Shown here one piece after another: positions 13,694 through 28,019 of a stretch of DNA of 64,000 nucleotides. Position numbers and translations under genes: made by a program. This DNA comes from Chrysomallon squamiferum (taxonomy: Eukaryota > Mollusca > Gastropoda > Neomphalida > Peltospiridae). Positions within the stretch are counted from its first letter, which is position 1. Each line of letters opens with the position of its first letter. The notes under the pieces are model-generated. The model searched no databases. It was not told the origin of the DNA and saw only the letters and a list, made by a program, of their open reading frames with translations. The stretch is from positions 22,352,002 through 22,416,001 of the forward strand of contig CM022665.1 in assembly GCA_012295275.1 (NCBI GenBank). Reading direction: 5' to 3'.

Positions 13694-14621
13694 CAGGAAA
13701 TAGTGTGTAAAATTGAAATGAATTTTACTTTGTTCCAAGCATTAACTATTTACAACTAGTGGTGCCCACGCTTGATGTCTCCTTTGGAATAAACACCAAT
13801 TAAGTTCTGAAAACGTTTAGATCGTGTTCAAGACCTCTGTGGTTGTATTCATTATCATATATCATGAAACAGATTGAGTTTTATTTAATAACTGAATTAA
13901 TATCCATGGGAGAATTTCGCGACATTAATGAATTCTGTTTTGTTCTTTACAGATCAGATTCAACTCGTCCCACTTAAGACGTACTCCAAATACTGGGAAA
14001 CACCCAGTTTATCACATGCACGTATGTTATCATCATCGTAGTTGTTTTATTGTTGATTATTATTATTATTATTACTAAAAAAGTTCAAAATATCATCTGG
14101 GTTATATTTATTTAGCTTCCGGCACCCGCAAAGCCTGAATAGCTGAAAATTGCTATCTATCCTCAGCTCGGCACAGATACGCTATTGTTCAAAGAAGCAT
14201 CTAATGCGTACCGGAATAAAGAACATTTTTCACTTCCCTACACTCTTCTTTTTTTTTTTTTCTGTTTTAATGAAAGTGTCCGATTTTTTATTTTGTGAAG
14301 AATCATGCCATTTAACATGCTCCAATAGTATGGTGTGCTTTTCTGTGCATCAGAAAATACACCTTGCTTTGTTTTTGCTGTCTAGCGGTTTCCCAGCTCG
14401 AAGGTTAATGTCTAAATTCATCTGAAAATGATACAAATTGTTCTAAATGTTATCTTCTTTGAAAAATGAATTAAAGTGGTCGGTGAAAACTCTTTTAATA
14501 CAAGCTTAGTAAGGACCACACCAATTATCTCCAGTTTATACATCATAAATTTCAACTAGCATGGAGGATATCCGTATTTGGACAATGTATATTCATGTAT
14601 GTCAAATCATGAATATGCATC

Positions 14622-14644
14622 ATATATATATATATATATATATA
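14622..14644. repeat. (AT)n microsatellite
   Basis: Uninterrupted AT dinucleotides. Confidence 0.85.
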
Positions 14645-17600
14645 CATAGAAAAAGTCAAAAGGTAAAATATGGTTTGCAAATAATAGTTTCTATGTACTG
14701 AATATGGTAAAATAAAATAATAATAAAAAAACTAAAAAAAAGAAAAGAAAAGTGTTATTATTATTTTTTTTTTTTAACTTTTGGGGGAAGGGATGTGTGA
14801 AATTTTTATTACGAAATTTTGAAATATATAATAAATGCCGAATGTTACCATAATAATTGTAAAAAACAACAACAAAGAAAACAAAAATGATGCAGAGATA
14901 CATATTCTTTATTTTACCCATATCCAATTCTGTTTGGTATAGATATAATTTTACTTAAAATAATTCTCCTTGAATAAAATACAGTAATCTTGAATAAATA
15001 CACAAATAACAACTAAGTTAAAGCATCTGTAAAAAAATAGTACATATATTTAACTATCAGTAAATATTATGAATAAAAGCAATTTAAAATCATAAAATTA
15101 AAAACAAGATTCCATCTAATAAAGTATCATTCACAACCATACATAACTGTTTGAGCTATTACACTTAGTGTTCGAATTTATAAAAATGTATATGCACTCA
15201 AACATGCATTTACCTAAAAATTCAATGCTCAGGCAGAACATTTTTGGAATGAATCATATTTTAAAAATATTATAACAAAACTGTACGTGTATGTTACATA
15301 AATAAGGTAATGAACATTTATTTTGATTGTAACAATTTTTAAAATGCATTTTAGAATAATGCTAATAAATAAATAAATAAATAAACATATTAATTTTATT
15401 ACAAGAACAATAGCTGGACAATGATAAATAGAAGTATTTCAAAAAGGTATTCCATATAACTTTATAAGAAAATATTTATAAACTTATTTTCTCCCCCCAA
15501 AATATGATAAGCAAAAGAACTTTTAATTAAATCTAGATTTTCATATTTGTAAAAGGCCATATATTAAATTGAAATAAATATATTATTTTATTAAATAGCT
15601 TTCTTTGCTATCATTTACATGACTAAATGTCACCGGTTATAGCACAAGTATTATGGAAATGTCTTTATATGGAATATAGTATTACTGTTATGTCTATAAA
15701 CAATATAACAATGTTTTTCTTTTTTTTAACATTCTTCTCAGGAGTAATGCACCACGTACCCAAACTAGGTACAGTTTATAACAGAAATAAAATATTAAAT
15801 AATGTATATAAATTGAATATAATTAAAAATTTAAAAAGATAAAATTAAAATAATAACAATAATAATAGTAATAATAATGAAAAAAAATAAATAAATAAAT
15901 AAACCAGCAACTCAGAAATACACACAATTAAATAAATAATATAAAATAATAAATATACATTACAAAATTATGAATAATCAACTTTTGTCCACAATGTGTT
16001 TAATAATAAATATCAATATGTGAAAAAAAAATAATTATGAAACAAATTTGATTAAACCAGTAACATCACAGGACTCTAAAATAAAATGAAATATTTACAT
16101 TATAATTAATATTTTAGTTGAAAAACCCAAACAAAAAAAACAGAAAAAGTAACCCCAGAAAAAAACCCAAACAAACAAACATTTAAAGATAATACATAAC
16201 ATTGCAATGCAAAAATCATTCAGCAATCACTGACAATATATTTATTTTAAAATATTTTCTTGTAATCTATAAATATGGCTTAAATACATTTTGTGCATTT
16301 CCCAAATTTTAACATATCCAGTTATTTTATTTTATTTATTACATTGGTAACCAATCTTCTTAATAATATATAATGTTCCTAATGTGACAACCTGTGATGA
16401 TGTATGAGGCTGACTTTTTAACTGTTACTGTCAGGACATTTCACTTACAGAACAGTAAAAACAAAAACCAGATAAACTTTGAAAAATGAATTCAGTCTTT
16501 CACATTTCTTAACTTTTTTTTGCATTTCTATTTACAAAAAGACATAGCCCAATGTTAGCCTTAGTGCATCTTCAAGGGCTTGCTGTTATCACCACATTTT
16601 ATTATTAGTACAGATCTGTGTACAAAAACAGAATGATAATGGCAGACGTGATTCAATTTTAGTTGTAGTTATGAAATAACCATGACAGTATACATCAAAT
16701 TTATTATTATTATTATTTTATTTATTTATTTATTTTTAATTAAAAACAAATAAATAAAAGGAAAAATATTTGTCAATGGATTTTACATTCAGGATGAGTA
16801 AATTTATGTATGTTACAGGCAAACAATAGATTTGGCCATACAAATTATGGCCAACCTAATTGTTATGATTATTACAAGTAATTTCCATACTTTTAATTTA
16901 AAAATAGATAAAAGTTTTAAAATGAACATGTCCCATGTATAATTTGAACTATGTCTGCTATTATTTGTGTAATCCAACAGATTTTTTTTTTTCCTTCTTA
17001 GAAACTATGTTTTAATTATGAGATAAAATTGTGTCCAGTACTGTTGTACTACATAAGTTAAGTACAGCAGCTGAACCAATCAAAAGTAACTGATGTGGAA
17101 CATTTTATTTTATCAGTGACTCTCTTTCTCTCTCTCTCTCTCATGGTAGAGTTTACTTTATTTTTTTTCATTCCTTACCCATATTATTCATTTCAATAAT
17201 ATTACTAAAATACTTTATTTTGTTTCTGAAAATTAAATGAAAATCATAATACAAAAAAATAAAAAATAAAATACAGAAGGCATAGAGTTTTTTAATACTA
17301 TAGCTAAACTGACAATTATAATCAGTTTTCTAAAAAATAAAACATTTTAGCATGACTAAATCACACAATCCATATCAGTGTAAGTAAACAAATACATGAA
17401 TAGTTTATTCCAGTATCAAGAAATCAGAAGAATACAATTCACTTCAGTATAAGTAAGCAATATAATGAATGCTATCTGCATCTGCACAGATAAACAATAA
17501 ATACAATCTATTCCAGAAACCACGGAATGAAGACGGTGTTTACCTGCACAAGTAAACAGAATGAATACAATTTTTCAGGAAAAGTAAACAACATATTTTC

Positions 17601-17819
17601 TACATACCTGTTGCATGAGGTTAAAAATCTATCATGATCACTAAAATCTCAGCAATCCTTGTTTGATTGCTTGTTGTCTAAAGTAGCATGGGTTCATACC
17701 ATCACTGAAGTTAATATTTACACTGTTACACACTGAAAAATCATGAGCTATATCATTACTTTATTTTTTTCTACCAAAGTATGGGTGTAAAAAGTTACCC
17801 AGAGAATTTTGCTATTAAA

Positions 17820-18831
17820 TCAGCAACCATCTGATCAATATTTGCACAGATTACTTGAAGAAATGGACTTAAAAATTATCTTAAATGTCTCAATGACAAA
17901 AAGATATCCAGTCTAGTATAAAAAAGAAAAAAAGAAAGAAAACAAACAAAAGAAAAACAGGAAAAACTAGATCCATAAATATTACAGATTAATCCGATAC
18001 AAGATATTACCAGATATTCTAATAATATCAAACCATTCATTCAGTGATATTTAAAGATTTATTTAAATAACAAAAAGAAAGACAAAATAAATTAGAGATA
18101 ATAAATTTCTTTTGAAAACCACAGAGAGACACCTCAAAGTCATGCTGCTGAAGAATTTTGAGGTAAAGAGAAATTATGGCATAAGGACAAATGTGACAAA
18201 TGTAACAATTTTATAACATAAAGATTACAGATCATTTCCAATATGGACCGTTTCCACTTGATGGAACAAGCTTGATCATACTTCAGCTTCTATTTTCTCA
18301 AGAAGAAAACCCCCTGCCACATAAAATAAGTAAAAAAAAAAATAAAAGCACATTCTACCTCAGAAAGCATAAATATTAATCAGGTAAATATGCAGAGAGC
18401 TATGCACTAACCATAACAAAATGTATTTAATGAGATTCAAAGAAGGGTTCAAAATGATAGAATCCTAGTGTTATCTCCAAACCTACATGAAGAAGACCAA
18501 CTTCTAACAAAATTCTGCGAAAAATGCTGCTAAAAATAAAATAAAATAATAATTTTCTTTTGTGTTAATATTTTATATATACAATTAGATTCCTTTCTTT
18601 TTTCTTCATTTAATATATATATTAATTATTATTATAATTATTACAAAAACAAAAAACACTTTTTATTTTTTTTTTAAATCTGAAGCAAAACAAAAACTGA
18701 AGAAATGTAACCATTTTATCAAATACAGGTTACAGATCTTTTCTAAAAATGGACAGCTTCCAATTGTTGGAACAAACTTGATCTTAGTTAAGCTTCTATT
18801 TACTAAACAAGAGAAAGGCACCCACCCCACC

Positions 18832-18862
<31 letters not shown>

Positions 18863-19463
18863 AATGCCAACAGCAGTGTATCTCTAAATCTACATGAAGA
18901 AGACTAACTTTTAATCAAGTTCTGTGAAACATGCTGGTAAACATAAAATAATCATTTTCTTTCATGTTAATATTTTATATATACAATTAGTTTACTTTCT
19001 ATTTGTTAATTTTATTTATATGTAATTATTATTATTATTAAAGAAAGAAAATAACCTAAAAATTCAGAAATGATAGAAAAATATTGTCCACAGCTGATTG
19101 ATACAAATTTGGCATCAGAGTTATTTGCAGAATTTTGATATGGATAGAGATGGTGTGTGCATTTTAGGGAGATTTTACCAGTAGACTGTTACTTGGTCAT
19201 GACAACACACACTAAGGATGTTACTCAATTCTTTCTATTATCAACATATTTTTTAAAGCAGATATACAGTACATCAAATATTAACAAATTTGTGAGGCCT
19301 TTCAATGGAAAATTGGCTTATTAATATTAAAAAAACAATAATAATAATAAAATTTGAAAAAAAAAAAGAAAAAAAAAAGAAAAATGCAGATAGCAACAAT
19401 TACTTGAAGCAAACATTTTCTAAAATGTCTGAAGGACAATCTTGTATGAAATGTAAGAAAAAC

Positions 19464-19494
<31 letters not shown>

Positions 19495-21145
19495 CGAAGA
19501 AAAAAAACAGAAGGAAAAGCAAGATGTATCAATATTTACAGATTAATCTAATACAAGTCATTGCCAGACATAATATCAGACATTTATTGAGTGATATTTA
19601 ACGTTTTATTTAAATTGCAGAAAAACTAATGAAATTAAAAATAAATAAATAAAATAATGGTGTATGAGACAGAGAAACAAATGGTGACTTCTGACTAACA
19701 AAGAAGAATTCTTTTTCTTTTTTAAATTTCTTTTCAAAACTACAAAGAGAAAACCCAAAGTCATGCTGCTGCAGAATTTTAAGGTAAAGCGATATTATGG
19801 CATATGAACCAATTAAATGATTTTATCATGTAAAGATTACAGATTTTTTCCAATATGAACAATATCAAATTGTTGGAACAAGCTTTGTCATAGTTCAGCT
19901 TCTATTTTCTAAAGAAGAGAAAGCCCCTGGATCCATGGAAAAAAAGAAAGAAAAGAAAAGCACATTCTGAGAATGCATAAATATTAATAAGGTAATTATA
20001 CAGACAGCTATGCACTAACCGTATCAAAATGTATTTAATGAGATTCATTAAGAAGGGCTCAAAATGATAGAATCAAAGTGTCATCTCCAAACCTACATGA
20101 AGAAGACCAACTTCTAGCGAAATTCTGCAAAAAATGCTGCTAAACATAAAATAAAATAATAATTTAATTTTGTGTTAATATTTTATATACACAATTAGTT
20201 TCCTTTCTTTTTTCTTCATTTTTATATATATATATATATATGTAATTATTATTATTATAATTATTACAAAAACAAAAAACACTTTTTTTTTTTTTTTTTT
20301 TTTTTTAAATCTGTAGAAAAACAAAAACTGAAGAAATGTAACCATTTTCTCAAATACAGGTTACAGATCTTTTCTAAAAATGGACAGCTTCCAACTGTTG
20401 GAACAAGCTTGATCTTAGTTAAGCTTCTATTTACTAAACAAGAGAAAGGCACCCACCCCACCAAAAAATAAAGAGAAGAAAAAAACGAATGCCGACAGCA
20501 GTGTATCTCTAAATCTACATGAAGAAGACTAACTTTTAATCAAGTTCTGTGAAACATGCTGGTAAACATAAAATAATCATTTTCTTTCATGTTAATATTT
20601 TATATATACAATTAGTTTACTTTCTTTTTATTAATTTTATTTATATGTAATTATTATTATTATTAAAGAAAGAAAATAACCTAAAAATTCAGAAATGATA
20701 GGAAAATATTCTGTCCACAGCTGATTGATACAAATTTGGCATCAGAGTTATTTGCAGAATTTTGATATGGATACGAGATGGTGTGTGCATTTTAGGGAGA
20801 TTTTACCAGTAGACTGTTACTCGGTCATGACAACACACACTAAGGATGTTAAAGTCAATTCTTTCTATTATCAACGCATTTTTTAAAGCAGATATACAGC
20901 GCATTAAATATTAACAAATTTGTGAGGCCTTTCAATGGAAAATTGGCTTATTAATATTTAAAAAACAATAATAATAATAATAAAATTTGAAAAAAAAAAC
21001 CAAAAACAAAATGCTGATAGCAACAATTACTTGAAGCAAACAACAAACATTTTCTTAAATGTCTGAAGGACAATCTTGTATGAAATGTAAGAAAAACATA
21101 CATAGCTATATATATATATGTGAAGAAAAAAACGAAGGAAAAGCT
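17820..21145. repeat. Left, partly decayed array units (~1.6 kb each)
   Basis: The outermost unit (about 17.82-19.52 kb) is recognisable but carries many substitutions and indels. The next (19522-21145, 1624 bp) is much closer to the central units. Both lack the extra 0.67-kb block of the higher-order form. A 29-nt poly-A run interrupts the first unit at 18832-18860. Confidence 0.85.
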
Positions 21146-23438
21146 AGATGTATCAATATTTACAGATTAATCTAATACAAGTCATTGCCAAAGACAACCT
21201 CTGAAATTTATTGAGTGATATTTAAAGTTTTATTTAAATTGCAGAAAAAACAACGAAATTAAAAATAAATAAATAAAACAATGGTGTATGAGACAGGGAA
21301 ACAAATGGTGACTTGTGACTAACATAGAAGAATTTTTTTTTTTGTATTTTAAACTTTCTTTTGAAAATTACAGAGAGAAAACCCAAAGTCATGCTGCTGC
21401 AGAATTTTAAGGTAAAGAGATATTATGGCATATGGACCAATTAAATGATTTTATCAAGTAAAGATTACAGATTGTTTCCAATATGAACAATATCAAATTG
21501 TTGGAACAAGCTTGATCATAGTTCAGCTTCTATTTACTAAAGAGGAGAAAGCCCCAGGCCCCATGAAAAAATAATTTAAAAAATAGCAAGTTCTTACTGA
21601 GAATGCATCAATATTAAAAAGGTAATTATGCAGATAGCTATGCACTAACCATAACAAAATATATTTAATGAGATTCATCAAGAAGGGTTCAAAATTATAG
21701 AATCCAAGTGTTATCTCCAAACCTACACGAAAAAGACCAACTTCTAACAAAGGTCGGTGAAACATACTGCTAATGATAAAAATAATTTTCTTTTCTGTCA
21801 ATATTTTATATATACAATTAGTTTACTTTCTTTTTCCTTCTTTTTATAAATTTTATTTAATATGTATGTAATTATTATTATTATTTTATTATTATTATTA
21901 TTATTATTACTACTACTATTAAAGAAAGAAAATATCCTAAAAAATCAGAATTGAAAGAACAATGTTCTCTATCCATAGCTAATTGATACAAATATTTTAA
22001 GAGAAAAACCTGCTGACTTTCCTGAGTGTACGAGATGATATGTGCATTTTAGGGACATTATACAGGCAAACTCTTACTTGATCATGATAACCCAGACTTA
22101 GGTTGTTAATGTCAACTCTTGGAATAAGAATTGGCTTACTAATAAAAAAGAATGAAGCAGCCAATCATTTACTCATACGGAAAAATACCTAAACAATCTT
22201 TTAAATTACAGGGTAAAAAAAAAAAGAAAAAAAAAAAAACAAAGAAACAAAGCATTCTGAGAATGCATAAATATTAATCAGGTAATTATGCAGACAGCTA
22301 TACACTAACCATAACAAAATGTATTTAATGAGATACATTAAAAGGGGGTTCAAAATGATAGAATCCAAGTGTCATCTTCAAACCTACACGAAAAACACTA
22401 ACTTCTAACGAAATTCTGTGAAACATGCTGCTAAACATAAAATAAAATAATAATTTTCTTTTGTGTTAATATTTTATATATTCAGTTACTTTCCTTTCTT
22501 TTTTCTTCATTTAATATATATATATATATATGTAATTATTATTATTATAATTATTACAAAAACAAAAAACACTTTTTTTTTTTTTTTTAAATCTGTAGAA
22601 AAACAAAAACTGAAGAAATGTAACCATTTTCTCAAATACAGGTTACAGATCTTTTCTAAAAATGGACAGCTTCCAACTGTTGGAACAAGCTTGATCTTAG
22701 TTAAGCTTCTATTTACTAAACAAGAGAAAGGCACCCACCCCAACAAAAAAAAAAAATAAAAAATAAAGAGAAGAAAAAAACGAATGCCGACAGCAGTGTA
22801 TCTCTAAATCTACATGAAGAAGACTAACTTTTAATCAAGTTCTGTGAAACATGCTGGTAAACATAAAATAATCATTTTCTTTCATGTTAATATTTTATAT
22901 ATACAATTAGTTTACTTTCTTTTTATTAATTTTATTTATATGTAATTATTATTATTATTAAAGAAAGAAAATAACCTAAAAATTCAGAAATGATAGGAAA
23001 ATATTCTGTCCACAGCTGATTGATACAAATTTGGCATCAGAGTTATTTGCAGAATTTTGATATGGATACGAGATGGTGTGTGCATTTTAGGGAGATTTTA
23101 CCAGTAGACTGTTACTCGGTCATGACAACACACACTAAGGATGTTAAAGTCAATTCTTTCTATTATCAACGCATTTTTTAAAGCAGATATACAGCGCATT
23201 AAATATTAACAAATTTGTGAGGCCTTTCAATGGAAAATTGGCTTATTAATATTTAAAAAACAATAATAATAATAATAAAATTAAAAAAAACCAAAAACAA
23301 AATGCTGATAGCAACAATTACTTGAAGCAAACAACAAACATTTTCTTAAATGTCTGAAGGACAATCTTGTATGAAATGTAAGAAAAACATACATAGCTAT
23401 ATATATATATATGTGAAGAAAAAAACGAAGGAAAAGCT
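21146..23438. repeat. Higher-order repeat copy 1 (2293 bp)
   Basis: The copy combines the 1.6-kb unit with an extra ~0.67-kb block containing AAACCTGCTGACTTTCCTGA and AACAATCTTTTAAATTACAG. It is nearly identical to the next copy: one 92-codon minus-strand stretch (21801-21523 versus 24094-23816) translates identically. Confidence 0.93.
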
Positions 23439-25728
23439 AGATGTATCAATATTTACAGATTAATCTAATACAAGTCATTGCCAAAGACAACCTCTGAAAT
23501 TTATTGAGTGATATTTAAAGTTTTATTTAAATTGCAGAAAAAACAACGAAATTAAAAATAAATAAATAAAACAATGGTGTATGAGACAGGGAAACAAATG
23601 GTGACTTGTGACTAACATAGAAGAATTTTTGTTTTTGTATTTTAAACTTTCTTTTGAAAATTACAGAGAGAAAACCCAAAGTCATGCTGCTGCAGAATTT
23701 TAAGGTAAAGAGATATTATGGCATATGGACCAATTAAATGATTTTATCAAGTAAAGATTACAGATTGTTTCCAATATGAACAATATCAAATTGTTGGAAC
23801 AAGCTTGATCATAGTTCAGCTTCTATTTACTAAAGAGGAGAAAGCCCCAGGCCCCATGAAAAAATAATTTAAAAAATAGCAAGTTCTTACTGAGAATGCA
23901 TCAATATTAAAAAGGTAATTATGCAGATAGCTATGCACTAACCATAACAAAATATATTTAATGAGATTCATCAAGAAGGGTTCAAAATTATAGAATCCAA
24001 GTGTTATCTCCAAACCTACACGAAAAAGACCAACTTCTAACAAAGGTCGGTGAAACATACTGCTAATGATAAAAATAATTTTCTTTTCTGTCAATATTTT
24101 ATATATACAATTAGTTTACTTTCTTTTTCCTTCTTTTTATAAATTTTATTTAATATGTATGTAATTATTATTATTATTTTATTATTATTATTATTATTAT
24201 TACTACTACTATTAAAGAAAGAAAATATCCTAAAAAATCAGAATTGAAAGAACAATGTTCTCTATCCATAGCTAATTGATACAAATATTTTAAGAGAAAA
24301 ACCTGCTGACTTTCCTGAGTGTACGAGATGATATGTGCATTTTAGGGACATTATACAGGCAAACTCTTACTTGATCATGATAACCCAGACTTAGGTTGTT
24401 AATGTCAACTCTTGGAATAAGAATTGGCTTACTAATAAAAAAGAATGAAGCAGCCAATCATTTACTCATACGGAAAAATACCTAAACAATCTTTTAAATT
24501 ACAGGGGTAAAAAAAAAAAAAAAAAAAAAAAAACAAAGAAACAAAGCATTCTGAGAATGCATAAATATTAATAAGGTAATTATGCAGACAGCTATACACT
24601 AACCATAACAAAATGTATTTAATGAGATACATTAAAAAGGGTTCAAAATGATAGAATCCAAGTGTCATCTTCAAACCTACACGAAAAACACTAACTTCTA
24701 ACGAAATTCTGTGAAACATGCTGCTAAACATAAAATAAAATAATAATTTTCTTTTGTGTTAATATTTTATATATTCAGTTACTTTCCTTTCTTTTTTCTT
24801 CATTTAATATATATATATATATATGTAATTATTATTATTATAATTATTACAAAAACAAAAAAACTTTTTTTTTTTTTTTTTTTAAATCTGTAGAAAAACA
24901 AAAACTGAAGAAATGTAACCATTTTCTCAAATACAGGTTACAGATCTTTTCTAAAAATGGACAGCTTCCAACTGTTGGAACAAGCTTGATCTTAGTTAAG
25001 CTTCTATTTACTAAACAAGAGAAAGGCACCCACCCCAACAAAAAAAAAACCAAAAAATAAAGAGAAGAAAAAAACGAATGCCGACAGCAGTGTATCTCTA
25101 AATCTACATGAAGAAGACTAACTTTTAATCAAGTTCTGTGAAACATGCTGGTAAACATAAAATAATCATTTTCTTTCATGTTAATATTTTATATATACAA
25201 TTAGTTTACTTTCTTTTTATTAATTTTATCTATATGTAATTATTATTATTATTAAAGAAAGAAAATAACCTAAAAATTCAGAAATGATAGGAAAATATTC
25301 TGTCCACAGCTGATTGATACAAATTTGGCATCAGAGTTATTTGCAGAATTTTATGGATACTGAGATGGTGTGTGCATTTTAGGGAGATTTTACCAGTAGA
25401 CTGTTACTTGGTCATGACAACACACACTAAGGATGTTAAAGTCAATTCTTTCTATTATCAACATATTTTTTAAAGCAGATATACAGCGCATTAAATATTA
25501 ACAAATTTGTGAGGCCTTTCAATGGAAAATTGGCTTATTAATATTTAAAAAACAATAATAATAATAATAAAATTAAAAAAAACCAAAAACAAAATGCTGA
25601 TAGCAACAATTACTTGAAGCAAACAACAAACATTTTCTTAAATGTCTGAAGGACAATCTTGTATGAAATGTAAGAAAAAACATACATAGCTATATATATA
25701 TATGTGAAGAAAAAAAGAAGGAAAAGCT
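23439..25728. repeat. Higher-order repeat copy 2 (2290 bp)
   Basis: Same block order as copy 1. Visible differences are mainly in homopolymer and dinucleotide lengths (for example the poly-A near 24510-24532). Confidence 0.93.
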
Positions 25729-28019
25729 AGATGTATCAATATTTACAGATTAATCTAATACAAGTCATTGCCAAAGACAACCTCTGAAATTTATTGAGTG
25801 ATATTTAAAGTTTTATTTAAATTGCAGAAAAAACAACGAAATTAAAAATAAATAAATAAAACAATGGTGTATGAGACAGGGAAACAAATGGTGACTTGTG
25901 ACTAACATAGAAGAATTTTTGTTTTTGTATTTTAAACTTTCTTTTGAAAATTACAGAGAGAAAACCCAAAGTCATGCTGCTGCAGAATTTTAAGGTAAAG
26001 AGATATTATGGCATATGGACCAATTAAATGATTTTATCAAGTAAAGATTACAGATTGTTTCCAATATGAACAATATCAAATTGTTGGAACAAGCTTGATC
26101 ATAGTTCAGCTTCTATTTACTAAAGAGGAGAAAGCCCCAGGCCCCATGAAAAAATAATTTAAAAAAAAATAGCAAGTTCTTACTGAGAATGCATCAATAT
26201 TAAAAAGGTAATTATGCAGATAGCTATGCACTAACCATAACAAAATATATTTAATGAGATTCATCAAGAAGGGTTCATAATTATAGAATCCAAGTGTTAT
26301 CTCCAAACCTACACGAAAAAGACCAACTTCTAACAAAGGTCGGTGAAACATACTGCTAATGATAAAAATAATTTTCTTTTCTGTCAATATTTTATATATA
26401 CAATTAGTTTACTTTCTTTTTCCTTCTTTTTATAAATTTTATTTAATATGTATGTAATTATTATTATTATTTTATTATTATTATTATTATTATTACTACT
26501 ACTATTAAAGAAAGAAAATATCCTAAAAAATCAGAATTGAAAGAACAATGTTCTCTATCCATAGCTAATTGATACAAATATTTTAAGAGAAAAACCTGCT
26601 GACTTTCCTGAGTGTACGAGATGATATGTGCATTTTAGGGACATTATACAGGCAAACTCTTACTTGATCATGATAACCCAGACTTAGGTTGTTAATGTCA
26701 ACTCTTGGAATAAGAATTGGCTTACTAATAAAAAAGAATGAAGCAGCCAATCATTTACTCATACGGAAAAATACCTAAACAATCTTTTAAATTACAGGGG
26801 TAAAAAAAAGAAATAAAAAAAAACAAAGAAACAAAGCATTCTGAGAATGCATAAATATTAATCAGGTAATTATGCAGACAGCTATACACTAACCATAACA
26901 AAATGTATTTAATGAGATACATTAAAAAGGGTTCAAAATGATAGAATCCAAGTGTCATCTTCAAACCTACACGAAAAACACTAACTTCTAACGAAATTCT
27001 GTGAAACATGCTGCTAAACATAAAATAAAATAATAATTTTCTTTTGTGTTAATATTTTATATATTCAGTTACTTTCCTTTCTTTTTTCTTCATTTAATAT
27101 ATATATATATATATGTAATTATTATTATTATAATTATTACAAAAACAAAAAACACTTTTTTTTTTTTTTTTTAAATCTGTAGAAAAACAAAAACTGAAGA
27201 AATGTAACCATTTTCTCAAATACAGGTTACAGATCTTTTCTAAAAATGGACAGCTTCCAACTGTTGGAACAAGCTTGATCTTAGTTAAGCTTCTATTTAC
27301 TAAACAAGAGAAAGGCACCCACCCCACAAAAAAAAAAAAAAAAAAAATAAAGAGAAGAAAAAAACGAATGCCGACAGCAGTGTATCTCTAAATCTACATG
27401 AAGAAGACTAACTTTTAATCAAGTTCTGTGAAACATGCTGGTAAACATAAAATAATCATTTTCTTTCATGTTAATATTTTATATATACAATTAGTTTACT
27501 TTCTTTTTATTAATTTTATCTATATGTAATTATTATTATTATTAAAGAAAGAAAATAACCTAAAAATTCAGAAATGATAGGAAAATATTCTGTCCACAGC
27601 TGATTGATACAAATTTGGCATCAGAGTTATTTGCAGAATTTTGATATGGATACGAGATGGTGTGTGCATTTTAGGGAGATTTTACCAGTAGACTGTTACT
27701 TGGTCATGACAACACACACTAAGGATGTTAAAGTCAATTCTTTCTATTATCAACATATTTTTTAAAGCAGATATACAGCGCATTAAATATTAACAAATTT
27801 GTGAGGCCTTTTAATGGAAAATTGGCTTATTAATATTTAAAAAACAGTAATAATAATAATAATAAAAAAAAAAAAAAAAAAAAATAAAAAAAAATGCAGA
27901 TAGCAACAATTACTTGAAGCAAACATTTTCTTAAATGTCTGAAGGACAATCTTGTATGAAATGTAAGAAAAACATATATACATATATATATATGTGAAGA
28001 AAAAAACGAAGGAAAAGCT
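25729..28019. repeat. Higher-order repeat copy 3 (2291 bp), hybrid 3' end
   Basis: It matches copies 1 and 2 for most of its length. Its last ~190 bp (from about 27830) instead carry the variants seen in the right-hand units, such as GCAGATAGCAACAATTAC, suggesting exchange or conversion between unit types. Confidence 0.9.

Larger units (their letters stand above)
12100..17819. other. Intergenic spacer upstream of SAMD4
   Basis: No gene was identified. From about 12.9 to 14.5 kb CpGs are frequent (for example TTTCGCGAC, TTCCGGCACCCGC), consistent with an unmethylated promoter-proximal domain. From 14.6 to 17.8 kb the DNA is very AT-rich with few CpGs. Open frames here are short and low-complexity. 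Near 17.34-17.58 kb there are decayed short direct repeats built on AAGTAAACAA and GAATACAATT motifs. Confidence 0.55.

Noticed and set aside
13550-13738. Poly-Ile/Phe frame at the poly-A/(AAT)n repeat.
   Set aside because: It is a translated microsatellite.
14150-14425. 91-codon plus-strand frame in the CpG-rich zone upstream of SAMD4.
   Set aside because: It has a poly-Phe stretch from a T run, no homology recognised and no clear splice or start context.
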